A stretch of 7,338 nt of DNA from Nitrospirota bacterium (GTDB lineage: Bacteria; Nitrospirota_A; Leptospirillia; Leptospirillales; Leptospirillaceae), in contig JAKBPM010000043.1 in assembly GCA_021829515.1 (NCBI GenBank), positions 1 through 7,338 of the forward strand, given 5' to 3'. The translations under genes and the position numbers were made by a program. The notes beneath the pieces were generated by a model. That model did not search any database. It was not told the DNA's origin and saw only the letters and a program-made list of their open reading frames with translations. Of this stretch, positions 1 to 5,882 are shown piece by piece (positions within the stretch are counted from its first letter, which is position 1; each line of letters starts with the position of its first letter).

Positions 1-2
1 TT

Positions 3-1751
3 TCTTCCCATATCTTCTCAGAAAAGAAGACACATGAAACAATCCTGCGCTATAAGACCAAAGATCCTGACGGACTGCCACATACGGTCCTCTGCCGAAT
101 CTTTCCCATGGAAAATCCTCAAGGATCCACTCTTGTCCATATTCAGGACATGACCGACATAGAAACGCAATCAAGGGAGAGTCTCGCAATCAGCCGATAC
201 CAGGAGATCCTGGGAAAGATCGCGCATCTTGCTGTCAGCGGAGCTTCTCTCAAAGATGTCGCTGACTTTACTTCCCGGGAAACAGCCCGAGCATTGAATG
301 TCGAATTCTGCAAAATTTTGATTCCAGGCGACTCTGACCCGCTCCTGCACCTCCTTGCCGGGGTCGGGTGGGATGCCGAATTTGTCGGAAGCTATGTCCA
401 GGAGGGTGGGGTTCACTCACAAGCTGGTTTTGCCATCCGTGAGAGAAAACCGGTCATCGTCCGGGACATGGTGACAGAAAAAAGGTTTTCTCCGTCGCTC
501 CTTCTCTCAAGACATGGAGTCCGCTCAGGGGTCAGTGTCCCGATGATGTTTCAGGGACAGGTGCTTGGTGCCATGAGCGTCCATACCATTTCGGTTCGAC
601 AATTCGACTCCCGTGAAATCGACTTTCTTGAGACAGTGGCCAATACATTCGCAACCATACTTGACCGCTGGAAAAGGGAAGAAACACAACTCTCCCTCTA
701 CAAGAGACTTTTTGCCCAAATTCAGGACGGGGTCATCCTGACCGACAAAAACGGCATTATTCTCGAATGGAATCCGGCAATGGAGAAAATGTCAGGATGG
801 TCACGAGAAGAAACAATCGGAAAAACTCCGGCATTGCTCTCCTCGGGCCGCCAAGGACCGGATTTTTACAACCTGTTATGGCAGACACTTCTTTCCGGCA
901 ACTCTTTTGTCGGAAGATTCATCAACAGGCATAAAGACCAGACAGAATTTCTTGTCTGGGAGAATATCAGTCCGGTTATGGATCCCGACAACACAATCCG
1001 TTACTTTCTCTCCATTCTGACCGACCTTTCAGAAAGAGAAAAGCTTCTGGAAGCGCTCAGACAAACGGAGCAGATCAAGCTTGTCGGCCAGCTTTCCGGC
1101 GGCCTTCTTCACGAAATCAGAAATCCGCTTATTGGAATGGGCAGTCTCGCAGATCATATCGGAGCATCGAAAAAGCTCCCCGAAGATCTGCGTCGACAAG
1201 TTCAGCTGATTGCGGGAGAAGCTCGAAGGATAGATGATCTTCTGGAGTCCCATCTTTCTGTCATGAGGCCAAAATCATTCGATTTTCAGCTTCTGAACCT
1301 GGTGGATCTGGTAGAAGACGCCCATTCTCTTCTCGCCCAGGCATTTCGGAAGGCAAAAGTCCAGTTTATCCTGACCCACGAAAGTCCAATCAAGGAAATC
1401 GAAGGAGCTCGGGGTCCGCTTCAGCAGGTTTTTTTAAACCTGATGATGAATGCCCTCGATGCGATGCCAGATGGAGGAACCATGACCGTTGACATCGACC
1501 TCCATCCTCATCAAAACAGAAAGGGCATCAACATCACAATACGGGACTCGGGAAAAGGGATTCCGGAACATATTCTCAAAAGGCTGCATGAACCGTTCTT
1601 CACCTATGGGAAGGCAAAGGGCGTAGGACTTGGGCTCTCCATTACAAGAGATATTCTTGACAGACACCAGGGACAGGTCTCCATTGAAAGTCCTGCAGGA
1701 CAAGGGGTTCTGGCAACCGTATGGCTGCCGGTCAAACAGGAGGACAAATGA
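3..1751 (+). CDS. Sensor histidine kinase (PAS-GAF-PAS-HisKA-HATPase), 5'-truncated by window edge
   Basis: An NtrB-like sensor kinase that should autophosphorylate on His and pass phosphate to the regulator encoded next. The frame is open from position 3 with no stop, and the 35 codons before the Met at 108 read like the end of a PAS domain, so 108 is probably internal and the true start lies upstream. Numbering from the Met at 108: a GAF-like domain at about 31-187, a PAS domain at about 198-312 (DGVILTDKNGIILEWNP), the HisKA box LLHEIRNPL with phospho-acceptor H335, and an HATPase domain with N-box LMMNALDAM (N448), G1 box RDSGKGI (480-484) and G2 box GVGLGLS (505-511). No membrane segment is visible, so the visible part looks cytoplasmic; a membrane anchor could lie upstream. 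The stop overlaps the next start (ATGA), indicating translational coupling. The signal sensed is unknown; GAF and PAS suggest a small ligand or redox cofactor. Confidence 0.93.
   Translation, partial: SSHIFSEKKTHETILRYKTKDPDGLPHTVLCRIFPMENPQGSTLVHIQDMTDIETQSRESLAISRYQEILGKIAHLAVSGASLKDVADFTSRETARALNVEFCKILIPGDSDPLLHLLAGVGWDAEFVGSYVQEGGVHSQAGFAIRERKPVIVRDMVTEKRFSPSLLLSRHGVRSGVSVPMMFQGQVLGAMSVHTISVRQFDSREIDFLETVANTFATILDRWKREETQLSLYKRLFAQIQDGVILTDKNGIILEWNPAMEKMSGWSREETIGKTPALLSSGRQGPDFYNLLWQTLLSGNSFVGRFINRHKDQTEFLVWENISPVMDPDNTIRYFLSILTDLSEREKLLEALRQTEQIKLVGQLSGGLLHEIRNPLIGMGSLADHIGASKKLPEDLRRQVQLIAGEARRIDDLLESHLSVMRPKSFDFQLLNLVDLVEDAHSLLAQAFRKAKVQFILTHESPIKEIEGARGPLQQVFLNLMMNALDAMPDGGTMTVDIDLHPHQNRKGINITIRDSGKGIPEHILKRLHEPFFTYGKAKGVGLGLSITRDILDRHQGQVSIESPAGQGVLATVWLPVKQEDK
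1738..1743 (+). promoter_or_regulatory. Ribosome binding site of the response regulator
   Basis: AGGAGG lies 4 nt before the ATG at 1748, inside the last codons of the kinase gene. It selects 1748 over the in-frame upstream start at 1721, which has no comparable site and would add nine residues before the conserved receiver strand. Confidence 0.8.
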
Positions 1752-3136
1752 TCGCAAATGTTTTGCTTGTCGAAGATGAGCCATCGATTCGGGAAGCGTT
1801 TTCCATAAAACTCTCCGAAAAAGGATATCTCGTTCAGACAGCCCGAAATGGAGAAGAAGGGATCAGCCTGATCAAAAAATTTAATCCGGACATTCTCATT
1901 CTTGATATGGTCATGGCCGGAATGTCTGGAATGGATGTATTAAAGGAGGTCAGGTCCCAGGATGCGGATATCCCTGTTATCGTCCTCACCGCACGAGGAA
2001 CGGTCAGGGATGCTGTTGAGGCCATGCGCCTTGGTGCCTTTGACTTTGTTACAAAAAGCATCGATATGGATGAACTGCTGCTCTCAATGGCCAACGCAAC
2101 CCGATTCCTTTCTCTCTCGAGGGAAGCCAGGTACTGGACGGGCAAAGAGTTTGAGCGGTATTCCCTGGAACATATGGTTGCCGAGAGTGACTCAAGCCTC
2201 CGGCTCAAAAAACAGGTTCGGGATCTGGCAGGCAATGATCAGGTCACAGTGCTCCTCCAGGGTGAAACAGGCAGTGGCAAGGAGTATGTCTCAAAGGTAC
2301 TTCATTATAACGGTCCACTGGGGAACAGACCTTTTATAGAGGTCGATTGCCCGGCAATACCTTCGGAACTTTTTGAAAGCGAGCTGTTTGGTTATGAAAA
2401 AGGATCTTTTACCGGAGCCTCCGGAAAAAAGGTTGGATTGATTGAGCTTGCAGATGGAGGAACGGTTCTTCTTGATGAAATAGGAGATCTTCCCCTGCCC
2501 CTTCAAGCCAAGTTACTCAGGGTGATCGAAGAGCGAACAATCAGAAGGGTGGGTGGTGGAGCGCAATTTCCCGTGAATGTCCGATTTATGGCAGCAACAC
2601 ATCGGGATCTCCGTCAGGCCGTGAAGAATGGGACATTCAGGGAAGATCTTTTCTATCGCCTGAATGTAGTCGTTCTATCGATTCCCCCACTGAGAGAGAG
2701 AAGAAAGGACATCATCCCGATTTCCGAAAAATTCCTGTATAAATCGGCACAGATTTTCAGAAAGAAAATTCACCAAATCTCCCCATCAGCAAAACAGCTT
2801 CTCATCAACTACGATTTTCCCGGAAACATCAGGGAGTTATCGAATCTGATCGAACGGGCCGTGCTCTATTGCTCGGGAAACCAGCTTGAATGCGAACATT
2901 TTCCTGCCGAGATTCAATCGCGGAAACACTTCTCCAACGGAAAAATGCTGGAACAACATTCAGACCAGCAGGAATTATCCATTCCGTTCAGGCTGGGACA
3001 GGATTCGCTAGACAGCCATGAACAGGAACTTATCTCCAGAATCATGGCACATTCTCATGGAAAAAAGGTACTCGCAGCAAAACTTCTGGGGATAAGCAGA
3101 TGGGCACTCGAAAGAAGAATCAAGGCGGAAAAATGA
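1748..3136 (+). CDS. NtrC-family sigma-54-dependent response regulator (REC-AAA+-Fis HTH)
   Basis: A 462-aa activator, close to the usual length for NtrC-type regulators. The receiver domain (about 4-118) has acidic residues E9/D10, phospho-acceptor D53 in LILDMVM, T81 and K103. The AAA+ domain (about 143-375) has Walker A GETGSGKE (172-179), the sigma-54 contact loop as GSFTGA (219-224) where GAFTGA is usual, Walker B VLLDEIGDL (240-248), and the REDLFYRLNVV motif. The C-terminus (about 424-462) is a Fis-type helix-turn-helix (AAKLLGISRWALERR). It should bind enhancer sites and open sigma-54 holoenzyme promoters by ATP hydrolysis when phosphorylated by the overlapping kinase. Gene order and the 4-nt overlap make the pairing firm. 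Target genes cannot be read from the window: I found no convincing -24/-12 site. A hairpin follows 2 nt after the stop. Confidence 0.95.
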   Translation: MIANVLLVEDEPSIREAFSIKLSEKGYLVQTARNGEEGISLIKKFNPDILILDMVMAGMSGMDVLKEVRSQDADIPVIVLTARGTVRDAVEAMRLGAFDFVTKSIDMDELLLSMANATRFLSLSREARYWTGKEFERYSLEHMVAESDSSLRLKKQVRDLAGNDQVTVLLQGETGSGKEYVSKVLHYNGPLGNRPFIEVDCPAIPSELFESELFGYEKGSFTGASGKKVGLIELADGGTVLLDEIGDLPLPLQAKLLRVIEERTIRRVGGGAQFPVNVRFMAATHRDLRQAVKNGTFREDLFYRLNVVVLSIPPLRERRKDIIPISEKFLYKSAQIFRKKIHQISPSAKQLLINYDFPGNIRELSNLIERAVLYCSGNQLECEHFPAEIQSRKHFSNGKMLEQHSDQQELSIPFRLGQDSLDSHEQELISRIMAHSHGKKVLAAKLLGISRWALERRIKAEK

Positions 3137-3138
3137 AA

Positions 3139-3171
3139 AAGGGGACCGGGAGTTACCACCCCGATCCCCTT
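3139..3171 (-). terminator. Terminator hairpin between convergent genes, best formed on the - strand
   Basis: Twelve-position arms (3139-3150 and 3160-3171) with a 9-nt loop. In the + transcript one pair is a C-A mismatch (3146/3164); in the - transcript the same position is a U-G wobble. The - transcript also runs into TTTTT just past the stem, whereas the + side has only CATTATAAG. It therefore looks primarily like the terminator of the icd unit, with possible weaker use by the regulator gene that ends at 3136. Confidence 0.75.
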
Positions 3172-3190
3172 CATTATAAGAAAGAAACGA

Positions 3191-3538
3191 TCAATAGGCC
3201 TTGCTGAAGCCTGCTTCATCGCCATAGTTCCAAAGTTTCTGAGCGGCGGACCATTTCCACTTCTTTGTCAGATTTGAAAGGAAAACATCAACATCTGCAT
3301 CGGTCACAGGACCCTTTGCCATGAAACGGCAACGATACCAGTTAACCATCATCAGGTCAGGGCTGACATATCCTGGCCAGACCTTTGTTCCCCTGTTTGA
3401 AATGAACTCGATCTTGAAGGCGCCGTAATCATCAAAAGCAGGAATTCCGTCTTCAGTAATAATATAGACATCAACACCAACAAGTGTAATCGGCTTGGCA
3501 GGTCTTTTTGCCCTTCTGGAAGTGGCTTCTGTAAGCAT
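3191..3538 (-). CDS. Stand-alone homologue of the C-terminal domain of Thermus/Rickettsia-type isocitrate dehydrogenase
   Basis: A 115-aa soluble protein with no signal peptide or membrane segment. From residue 20 to the end it matches, as I recall it, the additional C-terminal domain of Thermus thermophilus NADP-IDH: VGVDVYI (20-26), ISNRGTKVWP (46-55), YRCRF (68-72), an aromatic KWKW stretch (93-96) and GFSKA (110-114), in the same order and similar spacing. The first 19 residues are basic and probably disordered, like the linker in the fused enzyme. The gene starts 26 nt after the icd stop, in a different frame, with its own GGAG 8 nt before the ATG, so it looks like a true separate gene and not a sequencing frameshift. 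Inference: it binds the IDH catalytic subunit and takes part in oligomerisation or stability. The domain assignment rests on remembered motifs, not a search. Confidence 0.8.
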   Translation of the reverse strand: MLTEATSRRAKRPAKPITLVGVDVYIITEDGIPAFDDYGAFKIEFISNRGTKVWPGYVSPDLMMVNWYRCRFMAKGPVTDADVDVFLSNLTKKWKWSAAQKLWNYGDEAGFSKAY

Positions 3539-3546
3539 TTTTAGTT

Positions 3547-3550
3547 CTCC
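3547..3550 (-). promoter_or_regulatory. Ribosome binding site of the 115-aa IDH C-domain gene
   Basis: GGAG, within AAGGAGAA, sits 8 nt before the ATG at 3538, inside the 26-nt gap after the icd stop. It is the main reason to treat the downstream reading frame as independently translated. Confidence 0.75.
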
Positions 3551-3564
3551 TTTTTCTGATAGGA

Positions 3565-4575
3565 TTAAACGGTTTCCATCGCCTTGATGATGGCATCGGC
3601 ATATTCATCGGTAGACGCCGTCCCGCCTGCATCGTAAGTCAAATGTTTTGCTTCGGCCAAAACCTTGTCCACACCTTTTTCAATACGGGTGGCGGCTTCA
3701 TGCTCATTCAACCACTTCAACATCATCACACCAGAAAGAAGAACTGCAGAAGGATTCACTTTTTTCATGCCGGCATACTTTGGAGCGGAACCGTGAACAG
3801 CTTCAAAGATTGCGCAGTTATCGCCAATATTGGCACCAGGGGCGAAACCAAGACCACCGACCAATCCAGCACAAAGATCCGAGAGGATATCTCCGTAGAG
3901 ATTAGGAAGAACCAGACAGTCAAACTGACCTGGATTGCGAACAAGCTGCATGGAACAGTTATCGACGATGATGTCTTCGGCGATAATCTCCGGGTATTTC
4001 TTTGCAACTTCACGGAAGGCTTCCAGAAAGAGACCATCGGTCATCTTCATGATGTTAGCCTTGTGAACGCACTGAATCTTCTTCCTGTTATTCGCCTTCG
4101 CCCATTTAAAAGCAAACTCGGCAATACGAACGGATCCCGGCCAGGTGATAACCTTAAGGCACTGGGCAACTTCGTCTGAAACCATATGCTCGATGGCAGC
4201 ATAAGAGTCTTCCGTATTTTCCCTGAAGCTCAGGATATCGATTTTGTCCCAGGGACGCTTCAAGACAGGGATCAATTTGGCAGGGCGAACGTTTGCATAA
4301 AGGTCGAACATCTTTCTGAGGGTCACATTGGCGCTCTTATGGCCTGTGCCGACAGGTGTTGTCGTTGGTCCCTTGATGGCAAGCTTGTTTTTTGCGATTG
4401 ATTTGATCGTTTTTTCCGGTAAAAGCGTGCCATGTTCCTTAAGGCAATCGAGACCGATCTCTTCATATTCCCATGTGATGTCAACACCACTATGGTCAAT
4501 GACTCTTCTTACCGCCTCACAGATTTCCGGTCCGGTACCCTCTCCAGGCAACATCGTAATGACATGCTTTTTCAT
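3565..4575 (-). CDS. icd: Isocitrate dehydrogenase, probably NADP-dependent (catalytic core)
   Basis: A 336-aa member of the isocitrate/isopropylmalate dehydrogenase family that interconverts isocitrate and 2-oxoglutarate plus CO2 in the cytoplasm. Visible motifs: LPGEGTGPE (9-17), GTGHKSANVTLRK (76-88) with substrate-binding S81 and R87, R97, RENTEDSYAAIEH (118-130) with R118 and Y125, KANIMK with catalytic K177, and metal ligands D205, D229 and D233 (NLYGDILSDL). HGSAPKYAG (261-269) carries K266-Y267, matching the K344-Y345 pair that gives E. coli IDH its NADP preference, so NADP is predicted. KSANVTLRK...YANVRP is close to the Thermus enzyme as I recall it. The start at 4575 is chosen because GGAGG lies 9 nt upstream and the conserved N-terminus begins there; the longer frame from 4659 adds an unconserved leader. 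The chain ends after the core, and the extra C-terminal domain is encoded by the next gene. In an autotroph using the reductive TCA cycle it could run in the carboxylating direction (inference). Confidence 0.93.
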   Translation of the reverse strand: MKKHVITMLPGEGTGPEICEAVRRVIDHSGVDITWEYEEIGLDCLKEHGTLLPEKTIKSIAKNKLAIKGPTTTPVGTGHKSANVTLRKMFDLYANVRPAKLIPVLKRPWDKIDILSFRENTEDSYAAIEHMVSDEVAQCLKVITWPGSVRIAEFAFKWAKANNRKKIQCVHKANIMKMTDGLFLEAFREVAKKYPEIIAEDIIVDNCSMQLVRNPGQFDCLVLPNLYGDILSDLCAGLVGGLGFAPGANIGDNCAIFEAVHGSAPKYAGMKKVNPSAVLLSGVMMLKWLNEHEAATRIEKGVDKVLAEAKHLTYDAGGTASTDEYADAIIKAMETV

Positions 4576-4584
4576 TAATAAAAT

Positions 4585-4589
4585 CCTCC
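4585..4589 (-). promoter_or_regulatory. Ribosome binding site of icd
   Basis: GGAGG on the - strand, 9 nt before the ATG at 4575. It decides the start in favour of the conserved Met and against the in-frame start 84 nt upstream at 4659. Confidence 0.75.
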
Positions 4590-4723
4590 AGGATGCACCA
4601 ATGTTCAGTCCTCTTTCCTCCCCATTGAAGAAAGAGTTGTTCCAAGCTAATAGCAACAACCATACCAGTTTCCATATTCCTTTTTTAATATATTCTTAGC
4701 GTTTTATATCATTGAGCATTACT

Positions 4724-4764
4724 GGAATACGTGCGAAAAATAGGTGTGATTTCGCACGTATTCC
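4724..4764. repeat. Perfect 15-bp inverted repeat with 11-nt spacer
   Basis: The arms GGAATACGTGCGAAA (4724-4738) and its exact reverse complement (4750-4764) flank an 11-nt spacer. Neither flank carries a T-tract on either strand, and both neighbouring genes point away from it, so a terminator role is unlikely. Position and symmetry suggest a double operator for a regulator acting on icd and/or the globin gene, or a cruciform-forming site. The binding protein is unknown. I saw no second copy of the arm in the window. Confidence 0.85.
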
Positions 4765-4840
4765 TAACCAAGAGCACAACAGTTAAAAACAGGAGAAGAA
4801 TAAAAAGAAAATCAAAAAAACAGGGGTCCCCGGTTGGGCA

Positions 4841-4872
4841 TTGACAACTCTTTTTTTACTGCCTAATATAAT
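4841..4872 (+). promoter_or_regulatory. Sigma-70-type promoter of the globin gene
   Basis: A perfect -35 TTGACA (4841-4846) is followed after 17 nt by TAATAT (4864-4869); this overlaps a perfect TATAAT at 4867-4872, which would give a 20-nt spacer. The 17-nt option is more usual. An A-rich tract upstream (about 4785-4820) could act as an UP element. Transcription would begin near 4876-4880, leaving a leader of about 75 nt before the ATG at 4955. A strong constitutive core suggests that any regulation works by repression or from the dyad upstream. Confidence 0.8.
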
Positions 4873-4954
4873 TCATGTATCATGCATCTTTTAGAGACAG
4901 GGAATACATCAGGAATGGATTGTTCAACGAAGAAAATTCCAACAAGGAGGAAAG

Positions 4955-5398
4955 ATGGCTATCAACACGGATCTCATCAAAAAAAGCGCACAACTGATCG
5001 CACCACTCGGCAGCACCGTCACGGAATACTTCTACAACACAATGTTTACAGAGCATCCTGAAGTCAGAAAAATGTTTCCTGCAGAAATGGGAGTACAGGC
5101 CCAAAGACTTTTCGATTCTATCGTATATATCACTTCGAATATCGACAAGCCGGACGCACTTGTCCCCTATCTCCAGAGACTTGGAACCGGTCACATCAAG
5201 TTTGATACAAGACCGGAGCATTATCCGATCGTAGGAAACAGTCTGATGAAAACATTGGCACATTTTGCGGGCCCGGCCTGGACAAAAGAAATGGCCGAGG
5301 CATGGAGTGAGGCTTATAACCTCGCAGCATCTGTCATGATCGAAGCAGCATCCAAAGCCATGGATCCAGAACGTTATCAGCCTATTTCAGCCAAATAG
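4955..5398 (+). CDS. Single-domain bacterial haemoglobin (Vgb/flavohaemoglobin globin-domain type)
   Basis: A 147-aa protein consisting only of a three-over-three globin fold of the flavohaemoglobin class; the FAD/NAD reductase half of Hmp is absent. Lined up by eye with E. coli Hmp: B10 Tyr is Y27 (EYFYNTMF), CD1 Phe is F41, distal E7 Gln is Q50, proximal F8 His is H80 (GHIKFDTRPEHY), and the proximal-pocket Tyr is Y90 before PIVG. The distal Tyr/Gln pair is typical of globins that bind O2 tightly and can dioxygenate NO, but without a fused reductase it needs an external electron donor, or may serve O2 binding. AAGGAGG ends 4 nt before the ATG. The gene is monocistronic: a strong promoter precedes it and a terminator follows 18 nt after the stop. 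It could be called vgb-like; I give no symbol because the function is not shown. Confidence 0.92.
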   Translation: MAINTDLIKKSAQLIAPLGSTVTEYFYNTMFTEHPEVRKMFPAEMGVQAQRLFDSIVYITSNIDKPDALVPYLQRLGTGHIKFDTRPEHYPIVGNSLMKTLAHFAGPAWTKEMAEAWSEAYNLAASVMIEAASKAMDPERYQPISAK

Positions 5399-5416
5399 TC
5401 CCTCTCCTCAAAAAAC

Positions 5417-5456
5417 AAAAAGGCCTTGGGCAAATAGACGCCCTTGGCCTTTTTTT
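5417..5456 (+). terminator. Rho-independent terminator of the globin gene, probably bidirectional
   Basis: A stem AAAAAGGCC-TT-GGGC pairs with GCCC-TT-GGCCTTTTT around an 8-nt loop (5432-5439); the two TT pairs form a small internal bulge. Seven T's follow on the + strand (5450-5456). The A-tract on the left (5417-5421, with more A's at 5410-5415) gives a T-tract on the - strand, so it may also stop tatA transcripts arriving from the right. Confidence 0.88.
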
Positions 5457-5536
5457 ATAACCACACTGGAACTTTCCACAGAAGAAACCCTTGAAAGAGC
5501 CAACCCCTGCTTGGTCAAATAAAATGACCCGCTCGA

Positions 5537-5725
5537 CTAAACCTTGGGTGATTTCTCTGACTCTACCTTGGCTGCCTCCGGCTCATCTTTGTAAGCTCTT
5601 CTGAAATTAGATATCGCTTTTCCCATCCCCGCACCGATCTCCGGAAGTTTTCGACCTCCAAAAACCAAAAGGACTATACCCAGAATCACAATCAGATGGA
5701 GTGGTTCAAATAGACCGGTCAACAT
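5537..5725 (-). CDS. tatA: Twin-arginine translocase subunit TatA/TatE family
   Basis: A 62-aa, single-span inner-membrane protein. TatA oligomers form the size-variable passage for folded proteins with twin-arginine signals. The sequence shows a short N-terminus, a membrane helix at about 9-22 (HLIVILGIVLLVF), the Phe-Gly hinge F22-G23, the conserved GGRKLPEIG (23-31), an amphipathic helix with GKAISNFRRAYK (35-46) and a short charged tail. A polar His (H10) sits where many TatA proteins have Gln. It is shorter than E. coli TatA (89 aa), but the loss is all in the variable tail. The start at 5725 is preferred because GGAGG lies 5 nt upstream; a TTG four codons earlier would overlap that site. 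No tatB or tatC is adjacent, so the rest of the translocase must be elsewhere. Confidence 0.92.
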   Translation of the reverse strand: MLTGLFEPLHLIVILGIVLLVFGGRKLPEIGAGMGKAISNFRRAYKDEPEAAKVESEKSPKV

Positions 5726-5730
5726 AAAAA

Positions 5731-5735
5731 CCTCC
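5731..5735 (-). promoter_or_regulatory. Ribosome binding site of tatA
   Basis: GGAGG on the - strand, 5 nt before the ATG at 5725. It excludes the longer TTG-initiated frame from 5737, whose first codons include this very site. Confidence 0.75.
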
Positions 5736-5767
5736 AATTGGCATATTGAGGAACACTTGTTGGGGTC

Positions 5768-5776
5768 ATTATATCA
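5768..5776 (-). promoter_or_regulatory. Extended -10 promoter of tatA
   Basis: The - strand reads TGATATAAT: a perfect TATAAT (5768-5773) with the TGn extension (5774-5776). The -35 region is poor (TTGTGT at a 19-nt spacer at best), as is common for extended -10 promoters. Transcription would start near 5761, giving a leader of about 36 nt before the tatA ATG. Confidence 0.6.
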
Positions 5777-5828
5777 CATTCCTGTTTTGAACACACAACA
5801 AAGAAACAGATCCAGTTTTTCCTAACAA

Positions 5829-5862
5829 AAAAAGGGGAGTCGCTCACGCGACTCCCCTTTTT
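5829..5862 (-). terminator. Perfect rho-independent terminator of the oxidase gene
   Basis: A 15-bp perfect stem (arms 5829-5843 and 5848-5862) encloses a TCAC loop, with a GC-rich core GGGGAGTCGC and a 7-T run on the - strand from the A-tract at 5827-5833. It sits 20 nt past the oxidase stop codon and separates that gene from tatA on the same strand. The TTTTT at 5858-5862 would also allow + strand termination. Confidence 0.92.
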
Positions 5863-5882
5863 GAAACACTATACGACAGAAA

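Larger units (their letters stand above)
4576..4954. other. Divergent intergenic region between icd and the globin gene
   Basis: This 379-nt stretch holds no convincing gene. From the icd side it contains the icd ribosome binding site, a roughly 100-nt AT-rich stretch where an icd promoter should lie, the 41-bp dyad at 4724-4764, an A-rich tract at about 4785-4820, a small GGGGTCCCC palindrome at 4823-4831, the globin promoter at 4841-4872 and about 75 nt of globin leader. For icd the best promoter candidate I see is TTAAAA, 18 nt, then TGGTATGGT (extended -10) on the - strand near 4664-4696. It is weak, and I do not list it separately. Confidence 0.7.

Noticed and set aside
3539..3564. Frameshift or sequencing error splitting one IDH gene
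   Set aside because: The gap contains a clear Shine-Dalgarno at a good distance from an ATG, and the small gene starts with its own basic leader, so two genes is the simpler reading. Comparison with relatives would settle it.
3643..4179. 178-codon open frame on the + strand antisense to icd
   Set aside because: It is a shadow of the icd coding sequence: no ribosome binding site, no recognisable domain, and residue use typical of a reverse-frame translation. The same holds for the frames at 1434-1784 (-), 1834-2235 (-), 4880-5263 (-) and 6021-6440 (+).
4628..4645. Sigma-54-like site upstream of icd on the - strand (TTGGAAC, 5 nt, TTTCTT)
   Set aside because: The -24 part is close to consensus, but the -12 GC dinucleotide is TC here. 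That G is nearly invariant, so the match is probably chance.
4823..4831. GGGGTCCCC palindrome just upstream of the globin -35
   Set aside because: Four-base arms around a single base are too short to call an operator or hairpin without further copies.
4875..4988. Possible leader peptide starting at ATG 4875 and overlapping the globin start out of frame
   Set aside because: It has no ribosome binding site, begins at or before the predicted transcript start, and its residues show no pattern.
5513..5529. Small inverted repeat GGTCA-N7-TGACC downstream of tatA
   Set aside because: The arms are only 5 bp with an AT-rich loop and no T-tract follows; the hairpin at 5417-5456 explains tatA termination better.
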